A stretch of DNA of 64,000 bases, taken from the NCBI RefSeq assembly GCF_002831565.1, contig NZ_CP025096.1, positions 4,078,501 through 4,142,500 of the forward strand, written 5' to 3'. The DNA is from Spirosoma pollinicola. GTDB lineage: Bacteria; Bacteroidota; Bacteroidia; Cytophagales; Spirosomataceae. Position 1 is the first letter of the stretch; every line of letters starts with the position of its first letter. The notes under the pieces were generated by a model. It was not told where the DNA came from and ran no database searches. It worked only from the letters and a program-made list of their open reading frames with translations. Below, piece by piece: positions 25,006 to 33,110 of the stretch. A program made the position numbers and the translations under genes.

Positions 25006-27408
25006 TTACTCGCTTCTCAAACTCTTCACCGGGTTCATCAACGCGGCTTTAATACTTTGAAAACTCACTGTCAGCAGGGCAATGCCCACCGCCAGCACGC
25101 CCGCCAGCGCGAACACCCACCATTCGATGTCGATTTTATAGGCGAAGTCCTTGAGCCAGTTATTCATGGCATACCAGGCTAGGGGGGAGGCTATGACCAG
25201 TGCGATCAGAACGAGTTTTAAAAAGTCTTTGGAGAGCAAGCCTACAATACTGAACACCGACGCGCCCAGCACTTTGCGAACGCCAATCTCTTTGGTCCGC
25301 TGCGCCGTTGTGTAAGCCGACAAGCCGAACAGACCCAGGCAGGCCAGGAAGATGGACAGGAAGGCGAAAACGCTGAAAATGCTGCCGGTTCGGGTTTCGG
25401 CCGCGTATAGCTTATTGAACTCTTCGTCCATGAACGCGTAGGAAAACGGCCGGTCGGGGATGAGTGTCTGCCATTTGCTTTCCAGGAACCGGAGTGTGTT
25501 GGGTAACCGGCTTCCCGATAGTTTGACCAACAGAATCTCACCGCCATTCTGTGGGAAAAGCGCCAGCGGACCAATCTTCTGCTTCATCGACGCAAAGTGA
25601 AAGTCGGCGACGACGCCCTTGATCACACCAAGCCGACCGCTCACGTCCAGTCGCTGGCCAATGGCCTGTTGCGGTGTCCAGCCCAGCTCTTTTACCGCCG
25701 ACTCATTGAGAATAAACCGACTTCGGGTGAGGCTATCATTGTCTGATCGCGAAATACGATCTATGTCGGCGGCATTTATATTGCTGCCCGCAATCAGTTG
25801 CAGACTCATGGCGGGCACATAATCTTCATCAATGGACAGCCCGGCTACCATCTTCCGCTGATCGGCCGCCATGTTAGCACTGCGCATCCCATATCCGCCT
25901 TCGACAAACACGGGCGAATCTGACGCCAGCGACACATGCTGGACGTCCGCATTTTGCCGGAACTCACTTTTTATGGCCGCTATTTTCTCATTGACCTGCT
26001 TATCGACGGGTAGCATAAGCACGTGGTCTTTGTTGTAACCCAGTTTCTTTTGCTGAACGAAAGCCAGTTGATTCCGAACCAAAAGTGTGCTGATAATGAG
26101 GAAGGCGGTAATCGCAAATTGAAAGACAATCAACGCCCGGCGAAACTGACCGGCTCCAGCGGTTTTCAAATGCCCTTTCAGGACTCGCACCGGCTCGAAC
26201 CGCGCCAGCACTAAAACCGGATAACTGCCCGCTATCAGGCTAACGATCAGTCCAATACCCATCAATAACAGGATATTGCGAAGTTCGAACCAACTGCTAA
26301 TGGTAAACTGACGGTCAGACAGTTCATTGAATACCGGTAACGTCAGAGCCGCCAGCAGCAGGGCCAGCACCAGTGCGAGGGACGTAACAATCACCGATTC
26401 GCCGATGAACTGCCCGAATAGTTGCCCGCGCAGAGCACCCATTACTTTCCGAACACCTACTTCCTGCGCCCGTTCCACGGCCCGTGAGGTCGCCAGATTC
26501 ACGTAGTTGACGCAGGCAATCAATAAAATCAACAGGGCTATTGACCCGAAAATGTAGATGTACGTCAGGTCGCCGTTTGGTTCGAAACTGCCCTCTACAT
26601 CGGAGTACAAATGCACCCGACGCAGCGATTCCAGATTATACGTGAGGTAGCTACCCGCCGACATCTCTTCTTTACCGAACTGCGTTTTCATGAAGCCCGG
26701 AATTTTGGCCTGTAGTCCGGCCATGTCTTCGGGTTTGTGGAGCAACAAATAGGTCGCGTAATTAGAGGAAAACCACTCTTCGGTCTTAGCCGCGGGCAAC
26801 GTCAGAAACGAGGTTAGCAAGTCGTATTTGATCTGTGAATTGGCCGGGCTGTCTTTCACTACGCCCGTTACGGCATAATCCCGGAACGACCCACCCGTGT
26901 TGATCCGCAGCGTTTTACCAACCGGGCTCTCGTCGCCAAAATATTTGTGTGCCGTGCTTTCCGACAGCACAACCAGGTTCGGCCCGGCCAGCGCGGTTTG
27001 CGAATTGCCTTTTAGGAGGGGAAACGAAAACAGCGTAAAGAAGGCTGAATCGGCGAAGACGATGCGTTTTTCGCTGAACTGCCGGTCGCCGGTACTCACC
27101 ACGCCATCCCGGTTAATGAGCCGCACGCCCGATTCTATTTCCGGAAACTGCCGCCCAAACTCTTTCACGACTTTCGTGCCCGTCTGGGGTATTTTGGCGG
27201 TTCGGCCTTCCATGCTGTACTCCATCGTTACGCGCACGACTCGGTCGGCTTTCTGCTGAAAATCGTCGTAACTCAGTTCATGCGTAATGTAGATGAACAA
27301 CAGCAGGCAGGAGGCCAGCCCAACCGCCAGCCCAACGATGTTGATGCCGGAGAAAACCTTGTTTCTCCACAGGTTTCGAACGGCAATTCGGAGGTAGTTT
27401 CTGATCAT
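25006..27408 (-). CDS. FtsX/MacB-type ABC transporter permease (800 aa)
   Basis: TM1 lies at about 21-41, followed by HELSYDDFQQKADRVVRV. The first FtsX block has ACVNYVNLATSRAVERAQE and the second TAQRTKEIGVRKVLGASVFS. The C-terminus is ALMNPVKSLRSE. The last ~150 residues are close to those of the permeases at 22492 and 27592, while the two periplasmic domains differ. The spacer towards 22492 holds one GGTCGG-type hairpin and the upstream spacer the large nested inverted repeat. Confidence 0.93.
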   Translation of the reverse strand: MIRNYLRIAVRNLWRNKVFSGINIVGLAVGLASCLLLFIYITHELSYDDFQQKADRVVRVTMEYSMEGRTAKIPQTGTKVVKEFGRQFPEIESGVRLINRDGVVSTGDRQFSEKRIVFADSAFFTLFSFPLLKGNSQTALAGPNLVVLSESTAHKYFGDESPVGKTLRINTGGSFRDYAVTGVVKDSPANSQIKYDLLTSFLTLPAAKTEEWFSSNYATYLLLHKPEDMAGLQAKIPGFMKTQFGKEEMSAGSYLTYNLESLRRVHLYSDVEGSFEPNGDLTYIYIFGSIALLILLIACVNYVNLATSRAVERAQEVGVRKVMGALRGQLFGQFIGESVIVTSLALVLALLLAALTLPVFNELSDRQFTISSWFELRNILLLMGIGLIVSLIAGSYPVLVLARFEPVRVLKGHLKTAGAGQFRRALIVFQFAITAFLIISTLLVRNQLAFVQQKKLGYNKDHVLMLPVDKQVNEKIAAIKSEFRQNADVQHVSLASDSPVFVEGGYGMRSANMAADQRKMVAGLSIDEDYVPAMSLQLIAGSNINAADIDRISRSDNDSLTRSRFILNESAVKELGWTPQQAIGQRLDVSGRLGVIKGVVADFHFASMKQKIGPLALFPQNGGEILLVKLSGSRLPNTLRFLESKWQTLIPDRPFSYAFMDEEFNKLYAAETRTGSIFSVFAFLSIFLACLGLFGLSAYTTAQRTKEIGVRKVLGASVFSIVGLLSKDFLKLVLIALVIASPLAWYAMNNWLKDFAYKIDIEWWVFALAGVLAVGIALLTVSFQSIKAALMNPVKSLRSE

Positions 27409-27416
27409 TGTAGTAC

Positions 27417-27436
27417 CGACCGTCCCGGTCGGGTGT
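27417..27436. repeat. CCGACCGTCCCGGTCGG hairpin repeat, copy 2
   Basis: ACCGACCGTCCCGGTCGGGT forms the same 7-8 base stem with a TCC loop as the copy near 24954. Both copies sit just upstream of a permease start codon on the minus strand. Confidence 0.6.
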
Positions 27437-27455
27437 TAAGGACTGGATGGTTCAG

Positions 27456-27582
27456 GATGGCGCGAGGCTCTGGCCTCGTGTCTACTATTCGTCGGCCTCC
27501 GGCCGGTGTAAGTTGTAATTGCTGATTTAAACCGGCCAGAGGCCGACGAATAGTAGACACGAGGCCAGAGCCTCGCGCCATC
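27456..27582. repeat. Large nested inverted repeat with 52-base arms
   Basis: The arms at 27456-27507 and 27531-27582 match at 51 of 52 positions, with a 23-base spacer. Each arm holds its own hairpins: CGAGGC-TCTG-GCCTCG and CGGCC-TCC-GGCCG. It fills most of the spacer between two permeases. Such a structure would form a strong cruciform or RNA stem and could be two head-to-head copies of one REP-like element. Confidence 0.85.
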
Positions 27583-27591
27583 GAGCCGTAA

Positions 27592-30030
27592 TTATTCGCT
27601 TCGTAACGATTTCACCGGATTCATCAAGGCGGCCCGTATACTTTGAAAACTCACGGTTAGTAGCGCAATGCCCACCGCTAGCAGGCCAGCGACGACAAAG
27701 ACCCACCATTCGATGTCGATGTGGTAGGCGAAATCCTGTAGCCAGCGGTCCATCACATACCAGGCTATTGGTGTGGCAATAACAATGGCAATCAGGACCA
27801 GCTTTAGAAAGTCTTTGGAGAGCAAGGCAACCAGCCCCGGCGTAGAAGCGCCGAGGACTTTACGAACGCCGATTTCTTTTGTTCGAAGCCGGATAACGTA
27901 CATGGCCAACCCCAGCAGACCCATACAGGCGATGAAAATAGCCAGCATGGCAAAGACGCCGAAAAGCCGCTGCGCTACCTGTTCAGATTGGTACAACGCG
28001 CCCCAGTCGGCATCCAGGTACGAATAATGAAACGGCTGGTCGGGGAGGTACCGCTTCCAGATGCGCTCCATCTGACCCGCAACGCTGCTGTTTGCGTCGG
28101 CCTGCACCCGAACGGCAAGCTCATTGTCGACCCGACGGAAAAGCCGGTTATTCAGGATGAACAGCGGGCTGATATGTTGGTGCAACGACCCGAAATGAAA
28201 ATTACGGACAATCCCCACCACCGTGTACGTAACAGGCGGACCGTCGCGTTTGACAAAGTTATCAGGGCTGATAATCTGTTTGCCGATGGGATCGGTCAGG
28301 CCCACCTGCCGGACGGCTTCTTCATTCAGAATCACCGATAGCGAATCGTCGAACTGGCGGTTAAAGGGTCGCCCGGCCAGCATCGTCATGCGTAATGTTT
28401 GCAGGTACTGGTCATCGACCACGCAGCCTTTTCCGGTTACGGTTTCCTTCTCGCCATTTTTTCGGAAGCTGATACCGAAAAAATTTTCTTCGCCGGGCGC
28501 ACTGCTGGTGCCGCCAACGCTAGTTACTCCCGCCAGCTTCGCCACTTCCTGTTTGAAAGACTCCGTGTTTTTATCCAGGAAACCGGCACCCTTTACTTTT
28601 ATGACAGACTCTTTCGAGAAGCCCAACTCTTTCTGCTGGATAAAATCCAACTGGTTATAGACCACGATCGTACTCACGATGAGCAGGACGGAAACGGCAA
28701 ACTGAAACACCACCAGTCCGTTGCGCAAGAAATGTCCCTGACGTGTCGACGAAAACTTGCCTTTCAGCACCTTGATTGGCTCGAAAGCCGACAGCACCCC
28801 TGCCGGATAACTACCCGCCAGCAGCCCAACGGCCACAGCACCACCCAGCAGCAAAGGCAATGTTTCCCAGCGAACCAGGGTAAACAGCGTTAAGGATTTA
28901 CCGGCCAGCGTATTGAACGGAGACAATAAAATAGCCACCAGTAAAACGCCAATAACCAGGCTAAACAGGCTTAAGAGTACTGATTCTGTCAGAAACTGAG
29001 CTGCTAACTGGCCCGTCGTTGACCCCAGAGATTTGCGGATACCCACTTCCCGCGCCCGCTCCGACGAACGAGCCGTGGCTAAGTTCATGAAGTTGATACA
29101 CGCAATAAGCAGCACGAAAGCCGCAATGATCGAGAAGATCGACACCAATGACCGGCTGCCGTTGGGCTGGTGTTCGGCTTCGAGGTGTGAGTCTAAGTGA
29201 ATGCTGCGGAGGGGCTGCAGGAAATAAAAATACCCGTTTCCGGCTTTCAGGTAATCCCGAAACGAAACCCCAAATGTCCGTTCCACTTCACCGGCAGCAT
29301 ATTTTTCAACAACGGCGGGTAATTTACTCTCGACGGTTTCGGGGCTGGTATTGGGCTTTAGGAGCAGGTACGTGTGGGCCGCAAAACTAATGTGGTTGGG
29401 TTGTTCGGCTTCCTGAGCGCGGGCCGATACCAGAAAGTTAAAGGTAAAATGGGCATTCTGAACGGGGTCGGCACAGATGCCCGTTATCTCCAGTTTCGGC
29501 CCCTGCACGATCTCAAGGATTTTGCCAATGGGGTTTGCCGTACCGAACAAGCGGGTGGCCGTTCGCTGAGTCAGTACAACCGTATTTGGACGCGTCAGTG
29601 CCTTATTGGCCTGGCCGCGAATAAACGGCATTTGAAACACCTGAAAGAACGTTGAATCGACGCCCAGGGCACCCCGTTCTTCAATCGTCCGTCCATCTAG
29701 TTTGAGCAGAACAGGGTCGTTGTTATTGCCGAAGGTGAAGATCCGCGTCGTTTGCTCAATCTCGGGAATTTCCTTCTTCACCGATTGCGCGTAGGATTGA
29801 GGTATAATGGCATATTTGGTACTCCGACCCGGATACCGCCGTTCCAGCGCCATGCGGTAAATCCGGTCTCCATTGGCCCAGTGCCGGTCGTAACTCAACT
29901 CATCCGTCACGTACAGAACAATCAGCAGGCAGCAAGCCATGCCAATAGCCAACCCGACCATATTGATAGCGGTGTTGGCTTTGTGCTTCGCCAGGTTGCG
30001 AAGAGCGATTTTGAGGTAGTTATGTAGCAT
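27592..30030 (-). CDS. FtsX/MacB-type ABC transporter permease (812 aa)
   Basis: TM1 is at about 21-42, followed by DELSYDRHWANGDRIYRM. The first FtsX block has ACINFMNLATARSSERARE and the second RLRTKEIGVRKVLGASTPG, where the usual AEQR is replaced by IRLR. It ends AALMNPVKSLRSE with IRAAL in place of VKAAL. It is intact and lies 94 bases from the permease at 30125; that spacer carries a polypurine inverted repeat. Confidence 0.93.
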   Translation of the reverse strand: MLHNYLKIALRNLAKHKANTAINMVGLAIGMACCLLIVLYVTDELSYDRHWANGDRIYRMALERRYPGRSTKYAIIPQSYAQSVKKEIPEIEQTTRIFTFGNNNDPVLLKLDGRTIEERGALGVDSTFFQVFQMPFIRGQANKALTRPNTVVLTQRTATRLFGTANPIGKILEIVQGPKLEITGICADPVQNAHFTFNFLVSARAQEAEQPNHISFAAHTYLLLKPNTSPETVESKLPAVVEKYAAGEVERTFGVSFRDYLKAGNGYFYFLQPLRSIHLDSHLEAEHQPNGSRSLVSIFSIIAAFVLLIACINFMNLATARSSERAREVGIRKSLGSTTGQLAAQFLTESVLLSLFSLVIGVLLVAILLSPFNTLAGKSLTLFTLVRWETLPLLLGGAVAVGLLAGSYPAGVLSAFEPIKVLKGKFSSTRQGHFLRNGLVVFQFAVSVLLIVSTIVVYNQLDFIQQKELGFSKESVIKVKGAGFLDKNTESFKQEVAKLAGVTSVGGTSSAPGEENFFGISFRKNGEKETVTGKGCVVDDQYLQTLRMTMLAGRPFNRQFDDSLSVILNEEAVRQVGLTDPIGKQIISPDNFVKRDGPPVTYTVVGIVRNFHFGSLHQHISPLFILNNRLFRRVDNELAVRVQADANSSVAGQMERIWKRYLPDQPFHYSYLDADWGALYQSEQVAQRLFGVFAMLAIFIACMGLLGLAMYVIRLRTKEIGVRKVLGASTPGLVALLSKDFLKLVLIAIVIATPIAWYVMDRWLQDFAYHIDIEWWVFVVAGLLAVGIALLTVSFQSIRAALMNPVKSLRSE

Positions 30031-30035
30031 AGAAG

Positions 30036-30131
30036 GGAGTAAAGGGATTAAAGGGGAGAAAGGGAGGAAGGGGAAGTGAGGTAGGCGTCAGCAATCCCCT
30101 TTGGCCCTCTCCTCCTTCCTCCCTTTACTCC
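30036..30131. repeat. Polypurine/polypyrimidine inverted repeat GGAGTAAAGGGA ... TCCCTTTACTCC
   Basis: Perfect 12-base arms at 30036-30047 and 30120-30131, with further purine-rich against pyrimidine-rich sequence between them. The right arm runs into the permease at 30125-32542 and supplies its stop codon. Related repeats occur at 35538-35608, 36316-36361 and 36775-36873. Confidence 0.65.
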
Positions 30132-32542
30132 GTTTTTAAACTTTTCACCGGATTCATCAAAGCAGCTTTGATGCTTTGGAAACTCACCGTCAGCAAGGCA
30201 ATGGCTATAGCCAGCGCACCCGCCAGCGCAAAAACCCACCACTCAATATCGATTTTGTAGGCAAAGTCCTGAAGCCACTTGTCCATAGCCCACCACGCCA
30301 GAGGAGACGAAATAAGAATAGCGGCAATAACTAATTTCAGGAAGTCTTTGGAGAGCAGGGTCACGATACTGGCGACGCTAGCCCCCAATACTTTACGTAC
30401 GCCAATTTCTTTCGTACGCTGCTCGATGGTGAGCAGGGCAATCGAAAACAAACCCATGCACGACAGCAAAATGGCAATGCCCGCAGCCGACGAGAAAATG
30501 GTGGATAACCGCTGTTCTTTTCGGTACCAGCGTTCGGTGTTTTCATCCAGAAACGACCCGATGAATTCCTGTTTTGGGGCAATCGTTTTCCAGGCGGTTT
30601 TAATGGTTTCCATCGCCCCCGTCAGGTTCTGCGGATTCACCCGAACCAGAATGTACTGAATGGGCGAGTTCGATTCCATTTGCAGGGTAATGGGTTTGGC
30701 TTCCTCATGCAGCGAATACAGATTGAAGTCCGACACGACACCCACAATCTGGTATGATTTGTTGTCTGGTTTGATAAACTTGCCTACCGGATTGGCTTCG
30801 CCCAGGGCTTTTGCCATACTCTGGGTAATCAGGATCGCCGAACTCGAATCGGTACTGAAGGCCGGGCTAAAGTCGCGCCCCTGTACCAGCTTGATCCCCA
30901 TCGTTTTCAGGTAATCGGTGTCGATTCGGAGCCAGTCGCAGGTAACGTCGCGTTTGCCGTACTGGAAGCCGAACATCATTCGGGATGAACCGCCGTCCAG
31001 CCCCGCACCGATGTTCACGCCCGAACCCGACACCGCTGTAATGTTGGGTTGGTTGGCCAGCCGGTCGCGCATGGTTTTCAGTGCCGTGTTGCCGTTCAGC
31101 TCGCCACCTACCGGAATGCTGATTACCTGCTCTTTGTCGAGCCCCATAGGTTTCTGTTGCAGGTAATTAATCTGCTGACGAACAATCAGCGTACAAACAA
31201 TGAGAAGGCAGGCAATGGTAAACTGGGTGACAATAAGTGAGTTACGCAGTAAACCCGGCTTGCTCACCTTCACCCTGCCCTTCAGTACCTCCACCGCGTT
31301 GAAGCGCGTCACGAACCAGGACGGATAACCGCCTGCTATGAGCGTGATGAGCAGGAAGCCCAGTGTCGTGATGAGCAGAACCGCTGGTTTGAGGAAATCG
31401 TCCAGTGACAGATGGCTTCGGAATAGTCGATTGAAGGTTGGTAACAGCACATACGCCAGCCCTAAACCAATGAGCAGGGCGCCGAAGCACAGCAGCAGGG
31501 TTTCGCCCCAGATTTGCCCGAACAACTGTCCTCGTTGCGCGCCCAGCGATTTCCGAACGCCCACTTCCCGCGCCCGTGAGAGCGATTGGGCAATGGTGAG
31601 GTTGATGAAGTTGATGCAGGCAATGGCCAGAATAAACAGCCCGATGAGTAGCAACGTGTACACATAGGTTCGGCTGATACCCCCATCGTGGGTTGTTCCC
31701 GTGTCGAAATGGACATCGCGCATCGGTTGCAAAACCAGGCTTCGCTGAAAGCCCAGTTCATTTTTTGGATAGCCCTGTTTCTGCCGATCTATAATATCTC
31801 TAGCAAAGTACTTATCCATGAAAGCCTGTGTCCGGCGTTGCAGCGTTTGCTTGTCCGTTCCGGCTTTTACCTTCACATACACATCGTGATTCCCGTGGTC
31901 CCAGCGGGTTTTAAACTCCTGATAATCGCCCGCGTTGTCGCTGCGGATAAGGGCGTCGAAGTCGAAGGTGGAATTTTTAGGTGCATTGTTCACCACGCCT
32001 GTCACGGTAAATGCCTGCCAGGCATCGTTCATACGGAGTTGGAGCGGTTTGCCGATGGGGTCTTCCTTCCCGAAAATATCGGTAGCCATTTTTTCACTGA
32101 TGACAATGTCGCTCAGGCTATTCATGGCTGTGTTTACGTTTCCCTTCCTGAGTGGGAAGCTAAACATATGCAGAAAATCGGCATCGGCCATGCGGACGTC
32201 CTTGCTGTAGGTCTGGTTATTACGCCGGACACTCGCGCTCCGGTCGAACCAGCGCGTGACGCCTTCGATCTCCGGAAATTCGGCTTTGAGCGCGGGGGAT
32301 ATCGGATAAGGCATAGTGCTCCCTCTATCCGTCGTGCCATCGCGGTTAGTCGACAGGAAGTTTAGTCGGTAAATGCGGTCGACGTCGGTATGGAAATTAT
32401 CATACGACAATTCAAACGTAGCCGTCAGAAATAACAGCACGCATGTACCGAACGCTACCGATAAACCAACCACGTTAATAAGCGTGTGTGTTCGGTGTTT
32501 CCAGAGCGTTCTAAGGGCGACTTTGAGGTAATTGCGGAACAT
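30125..32542 (-). CDS. FtsX/MacB-type ABC transporter permease with altered C-terminus (805 aa)
   Basis: TM1 is at about 21-41, followed by FELSYDNFHTDVDRIYRL. The first FtsX block has ACINFINLTIAQSLSRARE and the second TIEQRTKEIGVRKVLGASVAS. Unlike all the other complete copies it ends NPVKSLKTE, and its final codons and stop lie inside the right arm of a repeat (30120-30131), so the repeat has probably replaced the original 3' end. It is divergent from a Uma2-type gene; that gene's -33 element overlaps the first codons of this permease. Confidence 0.92.
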   Translation of the reverse strand: MFRNYLKVALRTLWKHRTHTLINVVGLSVAFGTCVLLFLTATFELSYDNFHTDVDRIYRLNFLSTNRDGTTDRGSTMPYPISPALKAEFPEIEGVTRWFDRSASVRRNNQTYSKDVRMADADFLHMFSFPLRKGNVNTAMNSLSDIVISEKMATDIFGKEDPIGKPLQLRMNDAWQAFTVTGVVNNAPKNSTFDFDALIRSDNAGDYQEFKTRWDHGNHDVYVKVKAGTDKQTLQRRTQAFMDKYFARDIIDRQKQGYPKNELGFQRSLVLQPMRDVHFDTGTTHDGGISRTYVYTLLLIGLFILAIACINFINLTIAQSLSRAREVGVRKSLGAQRGQLFGQIWGETLLLCFGALLIGLGLAYVLLPTFNRLFRSHLSLDDFLKPAVLLITTLGFLLITLIAGGYPSWFVTRFNAVEVLKGRVKVSKPGLLRNSLIVTQFTIACLLIVCTLIVRQQINYLQQKPMGLDKEQVISIPVGGELNGNTALKTMRDRLANQPNITAVSGSGVNIGAGLDGGSSRMMFGFQYGKRDVTCDWLRIDTDYLKTMGIKLVQGRDFSPAFSTDSSSAILITQSMAKALGEANPVGKFIKPDNKSYQIVGVVSDFNLYSLHEEAKPITLQMESNSPIQYILVRVNPQNLTGAMETIKTAWKTIAPKQEFIGSFLDENTERWYRKEQRLSTIFSSAAGIAILLSCMGLFSIALLTIEQRTKEIGVRKVLGASVASIVTLLSKDFLKLVIAAILISSPLAWWAMDKWLQDFAYKIDIEWWVFALAGALAIAIALLTVSFQSIKAALMNPVKSLKTE

Positions 32543-32562
32543 GAATGTTTTGTCTATATTTG
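32532..32562 (+). promoter_or_regulatory. Promoter of the Uma2-type gene (-33 TTG, -7 TATATTTG)
   Basis: TTG at 32532-32534 and TATATTTG at 32555-32562 are 20 bases apart, which fits the Bacteroidota promoter consensus. The ATG at 32586 is about 24 bases after the -7 box. The -33 element lies inside the divergent permease gene. Confidence 0.6.
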
Positions 32563-32585
32563 GTTACAACCTAATCACAATCAGT

Positions 32586-33035
32586 ATGTATATACCACCG
32601 CCAAGAGCCAGTAAATTTTTCGTCAATGAAGACGAAATGAGTGTTAATGCACCGGCCATCCATCAGCGAATCATTGCCTTGCTGACAATGGGTTTAGGGA
32701 ATTTGTATCATGGCACCAAAAGCATCTCGCTTGAACCGTTGCCTGAAATGATGCTCGACTTCACATACAGCAGCCCGACACCCGATGTTATTCTTCTCGA
32801 TAATGAAACTGACCAGACTAAAATCATCATCGAAATCTGTCAAACAACTGGGTTGAAGAGTGATCTTCGTAAGGTCGTTCGACTGGTTGATGAAGACATT
32901 TACGGCATCCGCGAAGGATTTATTTATAATTACAAAACCCAGCATTGGTATCGCTATTGTTTTGGCGATGGTGGTCTCACAACCGAATCGTCATTTTCTG
33001 AGATACTGAATCTTGATTTGAATAGCTTTCTGTAA
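32586..33035 (+). CDS. Uma2-family (PD-(D/E)XK-like) endonuclease-type protein (149 aa)
   Basis: The start at 32586 (MYIPPPRASKFF) is supported by the promoter just upstream; a start at 32532 would lie within it. The Uma2-like core has Pro67-Asp68 (TPDVILLD), Glu83 in IIIEICQ, and Lys96 after a short loop, matching the PD...E-x-K nuclease pattern. Uma2 genes are numerous in Cytophagales and cyanobacteria; their biological role is not established. An inverted repeat terminator-like element lies directly after its stop. Confidence 0.72.
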   Translation: MYIPPPRASKFFVNEDEMSVNAPAIHQRIIALLTMGLGNLYHGTKSISLEPLPEMMLDFTYSSPTPDVILLDNETDQTKIIIEICQTTGLKSDLRKVVRLVDEDIYGIREGFIYNYKTQHWYRYCFGDGGLTTESSFSEILNLDLNSFL

Positions 33036-33036
33036 G

Positions 33037-33103
33037 ACGTACCCACGGGCTTCAGCCCGTGTTTTACTTCCATGTAATCACGGGCTGAAGCCCGTGGGTA
33101 CGT
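33037..33103. repeat. Perfect 25-base inverted repeat (bidirectional terminator-like)
   Basis: Arms at 33037-33061 and 33079-33103 are perfect inverted copies with a 17-base spacer. Each arm contains a self-complementary hairpin, CACGGGCT-TC-AGCCCGTG. It lies exactly between two convergent genes (Uma2-type, plus; permease, minus) and could end both transcripts. It belongs to the same class of nested palindromes as 27456-27582. Confidence 0.85.
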
Positions 33104-33110
33104 GAGTATA

